From Dama dama (taxonomy: Eukaryota > Chordata > Mammalia > Artiodactyla > Cervidae), in the NCBI RefSeq assembly GCF_033118175.1, contig NC_083692.1:89880501-89944500 (forward strand): DNA of 64,000 nt, read 5' to 3'. Position numbers and translations under genes: made by a program. Below the pieces are notes generated by a model. That model worked only from the letters and a program-made list of their open reading frames with translations. It ran no database searches and was not told the origin of the DNA. This document shows, one piece after another, positions 1 to 12,700 of this stretch. The stretch's first letter is position 1, and each line of letters opens with the position of its first letter.

Positions 1-211
1 GATGGTTTCATAATCTTTTGTATCTTCTAATTTCTGTGCTTATTTGTTTCATTCTTTTTTTCTAATTTTGTATATCAGTGCTTTCTTTTTCCCCCTGATC
101 TGGTTAGTTTATATAATTTTTCTGTATTTGAATTTCTTCTTGCTTTGTGCTTTCCTTAGGCTTTTGTTGTTTTTGCTGCTGCTGCTGTTATTCTTTTATG
201 GATTTTCTCAG

Positions 212-383
212 TTGCATGCTTAGTCGCTCAGTCGTCTGTGACTCTTTGCGACCCCATGGACTATATCCCTCTGTTCTTGGGATTCTCCAGACAAAAATAC
301 TAGAGTGGGTAGCCATTCCCTTCTCCAGGAGATCTTCCCAACCCAGGGATTGAACTCGGGTCTCCTTTATTGTCTGAGCTATA
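212..383 (-). mobile_element. Bov-A2/Bov-tA SINE
   Basis: On the plus strand it reads as the reverse complement of a Bov-A unit: the CTCAGTCG...GACTC segment, then the ACTGGAGTGGGTAGCCATTCC core and the CAGGGATTGAACTCGGGTCTCC tRNA-like box region. It is somewhat diverged and lies in the STYX intron. Confidence 0.85.
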
Positions 384-639
384 AGAATTCAAGACTGTAA
401 ATTATCCTCTTAGCATTTCTTTAGCCATATTCTACATATCCTACATAGATTTTGCTATATAACATTTTTATTCTTGTTACAACTTGATATTCTGTCATTT
501 CACTTTTGATTTTATTTTTTACTTAGCATTTGAGAGTTTTTTTATAAATCATATATAACTAAATTTTAAATGTTTTCTTTGTGGTGTAATAAACAGTTAT
601 TATGACTATTTGAAAAGAAGATATATTCTCTGTTTTCAG

Positions 640-830
640 GGCATAAAATTCAATCTGCAGTTATCTTTCTATATCTGTGAGGAATTGGTTCCAGGGTCAC
701 ACACACCCCTCTACTCCCTTGCCATGGATTCCAAATCTTATATAAAATGGCACAGTATAGTCAGTTCTGTGTATCTGTGGGTTCTGCATTCATGGATGCA
801 GAGGGCACATTGTATTTGTTCACTTCATCT
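640..830 (-). mobile_element. Tigger-like DNA transposon fragment (MITE)
   Basis: The segments GAATTGGTTCCAGGG, TTATATAAAATGGCACAGTA and CAGTTCTGTGTATCTGTGGG follow the order of the non-autonomous Tigger-type element seen better preserved at about 31.4-31.7 kb, in inverted orientation. The exact subfamily is not assigned. Confidence 0.5.
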
Positions 831-859
831 TTTGGGGACTTAGGGGTGAACTGAAACTC

Positions 860-1785
860 CCTTTGTTCTGTCTCTGTTTATTTCTTTAATTCCTCTAGTT
901 TCTTTGCCAATTTTAGTGCTGCATTATTTGGTAGATAAAATTCAAGTTATATCTTCATTGTAGTTATATGTTTATTGTCCAGTTATTTTACTTTGAAATT
1001 AACCTTAATATTGTGATCCTTTTTTGTTTGCATTTGCCTTGTGAGTTTCTTCATTGCTTTTCTTTCCACCTTTCTAAATCACTTTGTTTTAGATGCATTT
1101 CTTGGATGTGCCCTATGGCTGGATTTTGTTATTTTGATTTGTTATCAGTATTTTTCTTTAATAGGTGAATTTATCCCACTTTTTTGTACTAAAAATGACA
1201 TACACTTTATTTTCATATCATGCTTTCTCTTAAAATACATCTTTTTTAAACTTTCACTATAAATTGATGAATTTTTTGTTTGTATTCTTTTGATACTTTT
1301 TAAGTTTATAAGTTGTTTACTTAATGGGCACAATCTAACTTTATAGTATATACATATGTTCCTTGAGTTATCACATTTAAATAACTATCAATGGATTTCC
1401 ACTATAAAAGATAAAAACTTATATACCACTACTTTCCTCCTTCCCCTCCACCTGTTTTGTTGATACTAATCTTAGTTCTTCTAGGAGATACCGCTTACAC
1501 TTTAAAAATATTTAAATATTATCCCTCTTGTTACTTAGCAATATAGGATCATCCACTTAAACTATGTCCTGTTACATTTCCTGGATTTTACTTTTTCTAC
1601 ATTGTTGCAAATTATATTTGCATTCTATGCTATAACCACATTTTCTCCTTGTTCATACTGAGTTCTATATTTAAATAGGATTCTAGCTTCTTTATTCAAC
1701 TCCTGGAGTTTGAGCATTATTTTCAAGAAGAGTTCTTGGAAACTAAGTCCTAGCATTTTGGAAAATGTTTTTCTGTTGCTCTTAT
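860..1785 (-). mobile_element. Ancient L1-like LINE fragment (tentative)
   Basis: This is T-rich sequence with the look of reversed L1 ORF2, including a segment like the 'aattggtgaatttatcccatttt' region of old L1 copies around 1160-1185. No open frame is preserved. The call rests on general resemblance only, and the boundaries are unknown. Confidence 0.35.
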
Positions 1786-1789
1786 GTTT

Positions 1790-1902
1790 GTTTTGGCCAC
1801 ACTGTATGGCATGTGGGATCTTAGTTGCCTGACCAGGGATCAAACCCATGCCCCCTGCAGTGGAAGTATGGAGTCTTAATCACTGGACCACCAAGGAAGC
1901 TC
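1790..1902 (-). mobile_element. CHR-type tRNA-derived SINE
   Basis: It is the reverse complement of the cetartiodactyl CHR SINE: TTTTGGCCACACTGTATGGC at the A-rich end, then GATCTTAGTTGCCTGACCAG, the B-box region and CACTGGACCACCAAGGAAGC. It lies in the STYX intron. Confidence 0.85.
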
Positions 1903-2429
1903 TGTCATGTTTATGTTTGAATGGCATTTGGCTAGATTAAAAAAAATTTGTTTAACACTTTTTCTCTTAATGAGTTTGTACACAGACCTAACATTGAAAA
2001 ATTATCTTAGAGAAGTCTGAAGGGAGCCTAATTTTTAAAACTCTTCTCTCTTAAAAGACTTGATTGGGAGGAGGAGGTTTTGTCTGGATGAGCATAGGAT
2101 GCTTTATCAAGTATATCTTTTTGATTGCTCTATATTAATTTTTTTTTGTCATAATATGCCCTTACCACTTACAGATTCACATCTTCCCTTATTTCAGAAA
2201 GTTTTCTTCTAATATGTATTTGGCTATTGTTGTTCTTTTTCACTTGCCTGTTTTTTTCTCCCAGAGACATATTTTATATTGTTTTCTTTCTTTTTTCCAT
2301 ATCTACCATTTTCTCTGTATTTATTTTCAACTTTGTTTTTTTGTCTTTTGGCTTGATTTTTGGCAAGCTTTTCTTTCCTTTCCCATGCTTTGTTGTTTTA
2401 TCAGATGTTTATTTGACATTGTTATAAGC

Positions 2430-3935
2430 AGTGGCAGTAAAGTGGAGAACAGACAGACAGAAATCCCTAACTTCATAAAACTTATTTTAGTGAATTAGAC
2501 AGTAAACAAACCTGGTGGACTGCTGTCTATGGGGTTGCACAGAGTCGGACACAACTGAAGCGACTTAGCAGCAGCAAACTAAAATATGTAGTAGGTCATG
2601 GAGAAGGAAATGGCAGTATTCTTGCCAGAGAAATCCCATGGACAGAGGAGCCTGGTGGGCTACAGTCCATTGGGTCACAAAAGTCGGACATGACTGAACG
2701 ACTAAACTACAACAACAACACAAAAGTAGTAGATCATACGGTAATAGGTCACAGAGAAAAATAAGAAAGCCGTTAAGGTCATATAAGGAAGTGAGACATT
2801 AATTGCATTTTTGAAAGGTGATCAGAAAAGGCCTTATCGCAAAAATGTTCTTTGACCAAAGACCTGAAGAAATTAAGAGAATGAGCTATTTCGATACTTG
2901 GGGGAAAGCCTTCTAGATAGAAGAAATATGTGCAAGTGCCTTGAGATGGGAGTATGCTAGTCTTTTCAAGAAGTGTGAGGAGGTCACTATAGCTGCAACA
3001 GAGTAAGCAAATGAATAGTAATAATAGATTAAACTGGGAGGTAAGGGGCCACGTGATAGGCATTTATAGGCCATTATAAATAAGGCCTTTGACTTTTAAG
3101 TGAAGGAATAACTGGGTCATCTGTGTTAAATGTAGTATATACCATGTATATATACTGTAAGGGTTGTTGGGGTTAGGGCAGAAGCAAGTACATGAGTTAC
3201 GAGGCAGTGGAGTGATGGGAGTCAAGAGAGAATACGGATTTAGACAAAAGTGATTGTTGATGAAAAGAGATCAGATTCTGGATTTACTTGACAGTATAGC
3301 TTACAGAATTTGCTGATGGATTGGAGAAGAGAGACTGGGATGATTCTAAGCCTTTTAGTCTGAACAGCTGGAAGAGGAACTATTGCTTACTTGAATAGGA
3401 GAAACTGCATGAAATTTGAAGGGAATAAAATCGAGACTTTTGGTCATGTTAAGGTTAGGAGAGCTATTAGATAGTGGGCAGGTCTGCATATAAACCTGGA
3501 GTTCATGAGAAAAAACCTTATATCTAAGGGGTTTTCAGTATGTGGATGCTATTGAAAGCTTTAAAACTGAGTGAGGGCACTAGAGAAGGGAGTGTGGGTA
3601 GAGAAGGCCTTCAGAAATAGAAGCTCAATGTACTCCCAACATGTAAGGATTGGGGGAGATGGGGAATCAGCAGAGGAGGCTGAAAAGAGTGGCCAGTGAG
3701 TTGGGAAGAAAACCAGGATGGTCTGGTGCTTGGGAAGTCAAGTGAAGAAGGCATTTGAAGAGTAGGAGATGATCCTTTGTTTCAAAGGTTGATAATAGGT
3801 TAAGTAAGGGCTGAGAACTGACATTGGATTAGGAGCACGAAGTGATCAGTGCCCTTGACAAACAAGTTTTTGTGGAATGGGGAGTATAAGCATAATGGGA
3901 AGAGAGGAATGTGAACAGCAAGAATAGATATTTCC
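2430..3935 (+). repeat. Ancient mammalian interspersed repeat, copy 1
   Basis: The sequence follows the order of a common mammalian repeat whose family name I do not assign: acagacagaaatccctaacttc, then gatcagaaaaggcct, ctgggggaaag-ccttctag, tgcaagtgccttgag, aataactgggtca, tttgctgatggattgga and gactgagaactgacattgg. Related copies lie at about 36.5-37.3 and 55.0-56.1 kb, with shorter pieces at 32.8 and 63.4 kb. Bov-A pieces interrupt it at 2511-2710. Confidence 0.5.
2511..2710 (+). mobile_element. Two partial Bov-A SINE units
   Basis: The first piece (2511-2576) is the end of a Bov-A unit, ending in GACACAACTGAAGCGACTTAG. The second (2599-2710) runs from GGAGAAGGAAATGGCAG through CCCATGGACAGAGGAGCCTG to GACATGACTGAACGAC. 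Both are plus strand, separated by about 22 bases, and lie inside the older repeat. Confidence 0.8.
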
Positions 3936-4629
3936 AGGAATTAAAAGGGGAAAACAGAAAAACAGTAGTTGGAGGGGAAACTAGGATTAAGAGGGGTGTT
4001 TTGTTTGTTTTCTAACATGGTAGGAAAGGGCATGTTTATGTGCTCTTGGGAACAGTCCAGGAGAAAAGGGTGCATTAATGATGTGCTAGAATTGCATGGT
4101 ATGGTCTGTTCTCCTCTTTGTTCATTCTCTTACAGTCATCATTTCTGTGGTTTGTTTTCTTTTTTCTGCTTTTCTATTGAGCTCTAAGAGTTATGTCATC
4201 TCTTTCATTGTTACGTTTCTTCCATGAGTCCTTTTATCTCTTCTTTGAACTCGTTTCAGAAAGGCCATATCTCATTGATTTTATGGAGAATTATTCACAA
4301 TTTTCACCTGCCTCGTGTAATTTTCATGCAGTTTTCTTCATGTATGGACTTTTGGTTATAATGTTGCTTTTTTCCCCTTACAAACACCTTTATATAAGAC
4401 TTATATTGGTTCCTTTTTGATCATTGGTTATCTTTGAACTGGAGACATTCTTCTAGATAAGCCATTTTCCCAATAATAAAGTTGTGGGAAGAGATTGGGA
4501 AATATAGGCAGCTTAAATTTTCCCAGTTGTTTTGGAAGACTTTCTCACCAGCAGTTTTTTCCAGTAGTATGACTCTGTTCAGCGAGTGGAGAAAAAGAGC
4601 CCCTTCTGTCACAGGTTTTTCTTGTTTAG

Positions 4630-4830
4630 ATTCATAAATACAACATGCACATTGGAATCACCTGTGGAACTTTACCCATAAATGGTACTACCCATAAATT
4701 CTCATTTAATGAAATGAGAATCACTGGCAGGGAGCATCCAAGGAGAGGGGCAAGCTAAGTATATATATACTGGTTTTAAGACTTCTCAGGTGATCCTCAG
4801 GTATATTCAGGCCTGACAATTAGTGATTTA
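4630..4830. repeat. Possible MER5-like hAT element (diverged)
   Basis: Phrases such as CACATTGGAATCACCTGTGG, GAATCACTGGCAGGG and CTCAGGTGATCCTCAG resemble the core and end of MER5-type hAT-Charlie MITEs. They are rearranged or diverged, so the call is weak. Confidence 0.35.
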
Positions 4831-5089
4831 GTTTTTACTTTTAGCTGACCAAGATTAGCAGATGTTTGGCAACAGTTTCTCCTCCACTAGGCTTGCTTCT
4901 TGCAAAAATGCCAGGTGTGGATATCCACATTTTCCCTGATAGACCCACACATATGTCATACTATGCAAGGGCTTCTAAGATTTGTCTTAGGTCTGCCACC
5001 TTTTTTGGAGAACTATAAATTGGACCCACTTTGTTTGATATATGCAGCCAGGTATCTTCTGTGCATAGCTTAGTTTGGTTCCATTTTTT

Positions 5090-5225
5090 TAATGTTATTG
5101 TGAAATATAATACAGATACATAAGTGCATAAAGTGTAAACAAACATCCATGTAACTACCATCCAGATAATGAAATTGAACATTTTCCAGAATTCCAAAAG
5201 TCCTCTTGAGGCCTCTTCCTAATTA
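5090..5225. repeat. Ancient LINE-like fragment
   Basis: The segment around 5099-5200 (TGTGAAATATAATACAGATA, AAACATCCATGTAACTACCA, CATTTTCCAGAATTCC) resembles the 3' region of old mammalian L1 subfamilies. Subfamily and orientation are not assigned. Confidence 0.4.
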
Positions 5226-5467
5226 TAATTCTCTTTCTCCTGTCATAAAGGTAGGCACTGTTCTTTTTCCTTACTTTTCTTTCTCATATTCATGGTTATC
5301 AATGTTTCATAGTTTCATCAAATCAGGAGTTCTCTATCTTGTTCTGTCTCTTCCCTTTAAGGGAAGAACATACACAAATGCCTTTATTATTTCATCTTTA
5401 ACTGGAAGTAGAGGGCTATTGATTTTAAGAAATTAGAACCAAATATATACTTGAAACAGATATCTGC

Positions 5468-5652
5468 TTGAAGATTGAAGGCGGGAGGAGAAGGGGACGA
5501 CAGAGGATGAGATGGTTGGATGGCACCACCAACTCGATGAACATGAGTTTGAGGAAGCTCCAGGAGTTGGTGATGGACAGGGAAGCCTGGCATGCTGTGG
5601 TCAATGGGGTCACAAAGAGTCAGACATGAATGAGCGACTGAACTGAACTGAA
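5468..5652 (+). mobile_element. BovB LINE 3' tail
   Basis: This is the terminal portion of BovB: GAGGAGAAGGGGACGACAGA, GATGAGATGGTTGGATGGCA, then GGAGTTGGTGATGGACAGGG and the closing GAGCGACTGAACTGAACTGA. It is severely 5'-truncated and lies in the STYX intron, sense to the gene. Confidence 0.9.
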
Positions 5653-6005
5653 TATACTTGAATCCATTAAATGCTTTGTATTAGTCTGATTTTTTAATAT
5701 TTTATTTCATTTTCTTCTCAAGTCAGAGATCTACCCCAGTGGCAGAGAATATGTACTGATTGCTAGTTCAGTGTGTGATACCCTAGTGCAGGCTATTGGC
5801 TTGATTTGATTTATAGTCTTATCAGTATATGTGAAATTATAAGATAGGAATTTTAAACATTTCTCTTACAGCCATATGGCACTGGAGTTCTCATTATAAA
5901 CTAAGAATACCAGTAATCCATGCATTCACCACTTTTTAAATTTCATTTTGTTTTGGGTATCCAAGAATTTAAATGTATATTCAAGTTAATTAAAATATTT
6001 TCTAG

Positions 6006-6099
6006 GAGTATGAAGCCATCTACCTAGCAAAATTAACAATACAGATGATGTCACCACTTCAGATAGAAAGGTCGTTATCTGTTCATTCTGGCTCCACAG
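6006..6099 (+). CDS. STYX: STYX penultimate coding exon
   Basis: It is preceded by the acceptor TTTTCTAG (AG at 6004-6005) and followed by the donor GTAAGG starting at 6100. It carries 31 codons, EYEAIYL through GST, plus one base of the next glycine codon. There are no stops or frameshifts. Confidence 0.94.
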
Positions 6100-8767
6100 G
6101 TAAGGATTTTTTCATTTTGGAGAAATTTGGGGAGATAGATGATACGAAAAGTAAAAGAGAAGACGCATTTGTCACTCATTAGCAAGTTACAGTAAGCAAT
6201 TTAAATTGTTTAGAAACTTTTGGATGGGCTACTGAATTAAAATAATTTTAATTTTATAATTATGTATTATACTGAGCTTCTGTCTGTACACCACTAGTTA
6301 AGTAGAACATGCTGGTTGTAAGATCAGATTTCCATTTTGTTGAGCTTTAAATCTTTAAGTAGTTTAAAGTGAAAGTGTCAGTTGCTCAGTGGCGTCCACC
6401 TCTTTGTGACTCCATGGATGTAGCCTGCCAGGCTCCTCTGTCCATGGAACTCTCCAGTCTAGAATATTGGAGTGGGTTGTCATTCCCTTCTCCATGGTTA
6501 AGTAGTATAACTGTGTTGCAGAGATTAATAAGAGGGGTCTGGTACCAGAGGCCCTAAATACACTTGGGTGATCTTATTGAAAATAAAAGGTGGTTAATAA
6601 GTGAAAGCAGGGTGACTCAGTTTCTCTCTTGCCATAAATATTTGTCCTTTTTTCTTCCCCTATTTTAGAGTGTTTCCTCCCCCATTTAATGATCCAGGCA
6701 TGCTCTCAAAATCTTTTAACTTTTACCATCCTCTCCAAGACCTCACTACCCTTTTTTGTCTCCTTTCTTTTCATTAGAGCATTCATGGAATTTATTAGTT
6801 TATTATTTTTCTCTCCCAGAGTTCCTTTCAGTCTTATTTGCACCAACAGCCTTTTAAGTTAGGAAAAATAGGTTACATACCTGGTTAGTGTTGGATCTAG
6901 AAATTGAACACTGATGATCTCATTCACAAGTCCAGCACTATATTGTATCTCCTTAGTGATGAAACTATATAACCACTCTTCAAGCTTAACTTCCTAGTTG
7001 TCATTGACTCTTGTTTGCAACTTCTGTGTAATCATTTTCCAAAATGAGAGGATCTGTTTCTTCAGTAACAAAAATTCTTTCTTTTTATAATACCTTTAAT
7101 CTCAGTATAGTTCAGGTCTGTATTGGCCTCCCATCCTAAGTGTTCTGTACATTGTGGCCAGACATATTTTCATGAAAGATAATTCTAATAGTGGTTTTCC
7201 TCTTATATAAAAGTCTTCATTGGCTTAATTTTTTACTGAAGCAAACACATCATAGATAGTAATTAAAGGCCCTTTTGATCTTTATTTGTATCTCTCACTG
7301 TATCTCTATATATGCACTGCAGAAAACTGAGCTACTAATGGTTTCCGGTGTGTCTTCTATTCTCCACCTAGAAAGCATCACATCGAGTCTCTCCATAAAA
7401 ACTTGGTTCAGATGTCAGCCTCAAGAAAACATGATTAACTTATTCTTCCTCTAATTTCTAGTTATTCTGACATAGAGCTTTATCTGTACCTCCTCACTTT
7501 CTGCCTTGAATTAGTTATCTATGTCTCTCAACCTCCCTTAGTAGAATGCAGATGCAGCACTGTATCTGAATCTGTTACAACAGCTGTATTTAGATTTAAG
7601 GCTTTGCAGGTGGTGCTGATGGTAAAGAGCCCACCTGTCAATGCAGGAGACATAAGAGACACGAGTTCAATCCCTGGGTCAAGAAGATTCCCCTGGAGGA
7701 GAGCACGGCAACCTACTCCAGTATTACTGCCTGGAGAATCCCATGGACAGAAGGGCCTGGCAGGCTGCAGTCTGTAGGGTCGCAAAGATCAGACACGACT
7801 GAAGCGACTTAGCATGTACGCGCACATTTAGACTTATTTTAATGACTAGCATATTTTCTTCTTTATTCCATCAGTACTATATTTCTGTTCTATTCTTACT
7901 AATCTTGTAGTGAAATACTAGTTTCCCATTGGAATCCAATCCACCCTCTTGACTGACATCATTAACCGTGATTTAGCACAACTTTTAGGGCATAAGTTTA
8001 AGGTGATGTAATTATTTGACAGATAACACAGCAAACCCTTTACCAGTTCAGTTGTTCCCTAAAGTTTTCCTCCATTGAGACTCAAATTTCTTGATTATGA
8101 TTGTTGGGCATATACAATTCCACACATGTTCTGTATGGGAAATTTCTGTACTAGCAGACTGTGATATGAGGAATAGATAAAAGAAAATCTCTTATCTGCT
8201 ACATGCCTTCCTTCCAATTCTACACTTGTTGGTAACAATCAGTTTCACTGGAAAAAACATTTTTGACAGCATCTGTGAAAGCAAAAGGATAACTACATCT
8301 ACAAAATAAAATTATACAAGTTATAACTTCATAAAGTTATATGAAGTTCATAAATAATATGTTCTGAGTCACATGTTTATGATGCCTAGAAAATGGTAAC
8401 CAAACATTTATGAACCATTATTTTTAAAATTAATGTTCATTATATAAAATACCTTAATACTTAATTATTAAGAGGGAAGATGTCACAAAGATATAAAGTT
8501 ATTTGGGTAATTTGTAACAAAAGTATTTTATCAGTACAAAGGTTTACTAAAAATTCAGTCATGAAATTTCCATTGTCATGTATATGATAACACTTCATGA
8601 AAAATGAAGCCTTTCCTAGCTGTAACATTCTAATGAATGAATTTATTTAAGTTCGCATTATACCATATGTTATGTTCATGCAATAATTTTTAGGCAGTTT
8701 GAAGAGAACACATGAAGAAGAAGATGATTTTGGAAACATGCAAGTGGCAGCTGCGCAGAATGGCTGA
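6006..8767 (+). CDS. STYX: STYX, C-terminal 54 codons (two exons, gene partial at left edge)
   Basis: The coding parts are 6006-6099 and 8694-8767, joined with a phase-1 split glycine codon. The joined peptide starts EYEAIYLAKLTIQ, continues with MMSPLQIERSLSVHSGSTG across the junction, and ends ...HEEEDDFGNMQVAAAQNG before TGA at 8765-8767. This matches the C-terminus of the serine/threonine/tyrosine-interacting protein, a pseudophosphatase of about 223 residues. STYX has the dual-specificity phosphatase fold but lacks the catalytic cysteine; it is known to bind phosphorylated partners such as ERK and to affect FBXW7. The inactive active-site region is outside this window. Only the end of the last helix region and the acidic, basic-patch-containing tail are present. 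The intron between them (6100-8693) holds a Bov-A, a Bov-tA and an L2-like stretch. The two genes here are convergent, matching the STYX-GNPNAT1 arrangement known in mammals. Confidence 0.95.
6367..6497 (-). mobile_element. Bov-A SINE unit
   Basis: It is a reverse-complement Bov-A monomer: GTGAAAGTGTCAGTTGCTCA, TGCCAGGCTCCTCTGTCCAT and TTGGAGTGGGTTGTCATTCC. It lacks the tRNA-like head and lies in the STYX intron. Confidence 0.85.
7180..7545 (+). repeat. Possible L2 LINE fragment
   Basis: C/T-rich sequence with phrases reminiscent of the L2 3' region (AAAGTCTTCATTGGCTTAA, AAAGGCCCTTTTGATCTTTA, TGTACCTCCTCACTTTCTGC). It is highly diverged, so the identification is tentative. Confidence 0.4.
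7598..7825 (+). mobile_element. Bov-tA SINE
   Basis: It runs from the tRNA-like head (GCTTTGCAGGTGGTGCTGAT, then GTTCAATCCCTGGG) through AAGATTCCCCTGGAGGAG and CCCATGGACAGAAGGGCCTG to GACACGACTGAAGCGACTTA. It is close to full length and lies in the last STYX intron. Confidence 0.9.
8694..8767 (+). CDS. STYX: STYX last coding exon
   Basis: The acceptor TTTTTAG ends at 8693. The exon opens with GC, completing glycine, followed by SLKRTHEEEDDFGNM, then QVAAAQNG and TGA at 8765-8767. The acidic EEEDD run and the QNG end are as expected for STYX. Confidence 0.94.
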
Positions 8768-9715
8768 TTCAAGAGCAGCATTATAGAGGATGTGAATTTC
8801 TACTTGAGGAGAAAAATACTATAGACAGTAATAATGTAAAATGGTAAAAACACAAGTAGTTTCTTTTCAATTATATGTTGCTTCCAGACGTGTTTCTCTG
8901 CGACTTGTTGAGCAACATTTTAAGATGTTGGACTTCTGCAATAGATGGCACTGATGGTTTTACTCCTTTTTTTTTTTTTTTTTTTAATTCTTTACAGTTT
9001 TATTATAAACCAAGAATTTTGGACTTGCAAAGAGGTATTATTGCAATAATGCACTTTTCATACTTGAAATTTATTTGTATGATATAAAGTTGTTACTTTA
9101 AACAAAATGCAAGTTAGGGGGAATTTGTTTATAAAATCTGGGTAATTTATAACAAAAGAATTTCCTAAAGTTTGCTAAAAATTCATTTTATGTTCTACAT
9201 ATTACATTTTTAAAATAATTTTACAATTCAGTTTTATGATGGAGCCTCTTACAGAAACATTAACAAATGTAGAAATCTGCCACATTTCTTTTTTAGTATA
9301 ATTCAGTAGTTTAATTATCTTTTTTTTAAACTTCTTGATCCCTTATTAATAATCTTTAAATCATGACATCAGCCAACTGTCCTTATTTTAACATGATCCA
9401 AGTATTGCTTCCTTTCCTATTACCTTCCTAATTTTATTCTGTAGAAAGAAAAAGTTTAATGAACAAAGGAAAATGTTTGCTTTTTGAGGTACCAGATGGT
9501 TCACAAATACAAGGAGAGTTTTAAACTTTCAAGTGACTTTCCTTTAGTGTTCTTAAAAGCCAAATGTTCTGTTTCTTCTTTTCAGAGTCGTGTAGCCCAT
9601 TTTTTCTTTGTCCAAAATGGTTCTAAATATAATAAACCAATGTAGCACTATTTTTCCTAAACAAAGCCCAAAAAAGAAAAGTGCCTTGCCTCATTAGAAA
9701 AAATAAATAAATAAA
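8768..9715 (+). other. STYX: STYX 3' UTR (minimum extent)
   Basis: AT-rich sequence downstream of the STYX stop with no recent repeat. A run of about 17 T lies near 8970-8986. AATAAA hexamers occur at 9631-9636 and, overlapping, at 9702-9715, so cleavage shortly after about 9.72 kb is plausible. The true end cannot be read from sequence alone and could be further right. Confidence 0.6.
9702..9715 (+). other. Candidate STYX polyadenylation signals (three overlapping AATAAA)
   Basis: The reiterated AAATAAATAAATAAATAG contains AATAAA starting at 9702, 9706 and 9710. Its position about 940 bases after the stop is compatible with a 3' UTR end. Use is inferred only. Confidence 0.35.
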
Positions 9716-12700
9716 TAGTCATGACCTCTAAATTAGTATGTAGAACAATGAAAAGTTTTGAACATTTTTCTATAGTTTTTTAAATATAAATTAGTTTAAA
9801 CTGAAAGTCTTAAGGCTTGAAGAAACCTGAGTCTATTATTTGGAATATGGAACATATATTCCTTCATTTTATGTTGTCTTAATGATTCTGTGAGATTGTT
9901 CTGGCTCAGACAGTAACTTTTCGTTGAGGATGCATTTTTTGAGAAAAGTGATTGTGGAAGATTTCAGTGTATACAAATTAGTGTTGTAATCAGTTCTTTA
10001 CATTGAGTTAATCCAAATTTCCCCCATAATTTGCATTAGCAAAGACACTTTATGGATCCTAGGTTCTCCATGTTTTTATTTGTACATATAAAAGTTGTTC
10101 TTAAAAAAACATTTTTGCTCTTTTAAGTATGATGTTGGGGAGGAGAGGAGTGTTTTAACTTTTTATAGTTGATGATTTAGGGTAGCACAAATGAAACTCC
10201 TTTGTATTTCATTTTTCTCAGTCCTCTCTTAAGGTGCTTTACTGATGAGAGTGATTTCCATACCTTCCTTTGGTACCATGAGGTACCACATAAGGTAACC
10301 TATTATACCAACTTACCTACTTTGCTTTCCTCCCTAAGGTGAAATAATATAGTAAAAGTTTTTTTATCCAGCATAACAGGAGAGTGGAAGTGAATGAAAA
10401 CTGCTTTGTTAATTAAGCGTTAATTCTGTTGCCCCAGGTGGTTTTCTTCTTCTGATTTCTCTTCCCTTCCCCTATTTTACCACCCTAAAAACAGCATATC
10501 ATCAATCCCTTGAGGTCTTGTATTGTTGTATGATTGGTGTGTTGTATCATTGGGTGTGGTGGTCTAGTATAGTCAAGATTTGCATTGAGTGTTCAGAAAT
10601 TCCAGTTGGTAAAGTGCCAGATAACACAGCTTCCCTGTATATAGATTACTATTGGGTAGGTCAGCAAAGACGTCTTTTGCAAACTAATAATCTATGATGC
10701 TCCTTCCACAAAAACTGCTTAAAAGAATCTTCATAAGAGTCCATTTAGGTTTTAAAAATGAGGCAGTTAAGATTTTCTAAGTTAATTTCTTAAATATACA
10801 TATCCTCTCTAGTAGTCTGGCCAAATAGTTTGGTTATTGAATTATATTTGATAATTTTCCACTTTTCCATAAAAATTTGTAATTTTTATTTTGTCACTAA
10901 AGTGCCTGCCCAGCACTGTAAAGACTCTCACAGACACTAGAAAAAGGGACTTCATCTTTTTGAGTACAAATTATTATGGACAAAATTTTTTTTTCTTTCA
11001 TATAAGAACCCTGCAGGTTTGAGTATATTTTTCCATCCAGTGTTCAACTGGTTCTTCTGGTAGCTCTTCCTATTTTTATTTGGTTCCGTTTCTATAATTC
11101 TTTTATTTCCTCCGATGTTTTGTGATAGCTAATTACAGTATATTTAACCAATCATGATTTATTTTCTAGAATATTTGAATAATATATGAGTGACTCAGCA
11201 CCCAATTATAAGCATTAAATATTATTCTGGGCACAGAATTTAAAATGATATCACATCCGAACATAGGAGAACTGCTTTATTGTCCATTTTGAAAGTATGA
11301 AACTTAAATACTGAAAATATTCAACTAGAATGGCAGTATTCTTACCTTGTAATTTCAGTCCATTGGTATGTGTTAATTTTGTATCAGATGTATAAAGAGC
11401 AGTTACCTTTGTTTATTTGTATCTACTCTGTGGTGGAAATGTTAAACCATGATAGCTTTTGCTACCAACTCTCAATCACTTAACTTTCAGAGCAGTATAT
11501 TTGTTTTGGGAGGATTCTGTGCTTCATCTGAGTTTAGAAGTAATGTCAGAAAATGTTAAGCATGTCCTTTTAAAGAAAATATAAGGTTTCTAATTGTCTT
11601 ATTACCATGGTAATTTAAGTGAATTTAGAGTATTTAACTGCAATCTTGAATTATAAAGTTGGGATGCATATATAGAGACATATATCAAAATCTCAACTTG
11701 ATGTAAAGTAAATGAGCAGTTACCTGGCGGATTTTTTTTTTTTTTTCAAATAACTGTTTAATCCATAATTCCATAACAGACTTAGCTTCACCTCAATATT
11801 TTTGTCCATTCATCAGTGCTCCAACAAGAAAATGATAGGAAATAGCTGAAAATTACTAAAAAGATTTTATTTTTTTTATTTATTAGAAAAATAAGTTCCT
11901 AGGGTCTTTGAATGCTGGATTTTTTTTGTCTTACCCATCCATGGCAGCTAAAAAAAAAAAATCACTCAAAATATTCAGGTTTACATGTTAGCTCTCTGTC
12001 ATAGGGAGTTGCCATACCTCACAGTTCAAAGTGTATTCTATAGATCAGTAACATTATACTGACATGTAATTGCAATTTACTATGCAGCAAAAATGATTCA
12101 AGAAGAAAAATAACCTACAGTGTCTATTTACCTTTGTATAGACAATTGCTTAAGTTACTCTGCTTTTAACATTTGTACTTGGATAAAATGCTTATTATGT
12201 ATGTATAGGAATGTCACAGTGCAAGATGCTGCTAGCTCAGGCACAAAGTATTAAAATTATTTTGTGAAGATTGGTGGTTGTATTAAAACTGTTGTGCCAT
12301 TATACCTCAAAAAAGATTGAAAAGTTCATTTGTATTGCTTATGCCATAACTGCTTTACTTAGATTGTTGTCTTCTAGGTAAAAGTAACCCAGTTTAATCC
12401 CGCACACAAATTAAATCTGAAGGACAAATGAACATTGGATACTGAGAAGCACTTAAGGGTATTTCTGAAAACATTGTGATTACACACATAAAAATTATGG
12501 TCAGTACAGGGAAGTCCCAAGTTTAGGCTCAAGATATTTTTTAATGGATTATTTGAACAAGTTTGGAGTTGAAAGTGAGGGAGTGTGTGTCTGAAGGAAG
12601 AGGTAAGGCCATTCATAGAACAGCTTCCAGGTCATTTTAAAAAATACTTCTTGCTTTTAGTTTTCCTCTTGTTAGCCTACCTACATAATATCCTTCATCA

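Larger units (their letters stand above)
1..6005 (+). other. STYX: STYX intron (3' part), repeat-rich
   Basis: This AT-rich stretch precedes the first STYX coding exon in the window, so it is inferred to be the end of an intron. I found no match to the preceding STYX coding sequence (the end of the phosphatase-like domain), so earlier exons lie to the left. It holds Bov-A SINEs, one CHR SINE, a Tigger-like fragment, L1-like and other ancient repeats and a BovB tail, listed separately. The parts between them (about 390-640, 1910-2430, 3940-4630, 4830-5090) show nothing I can name. Confidence 0.7.
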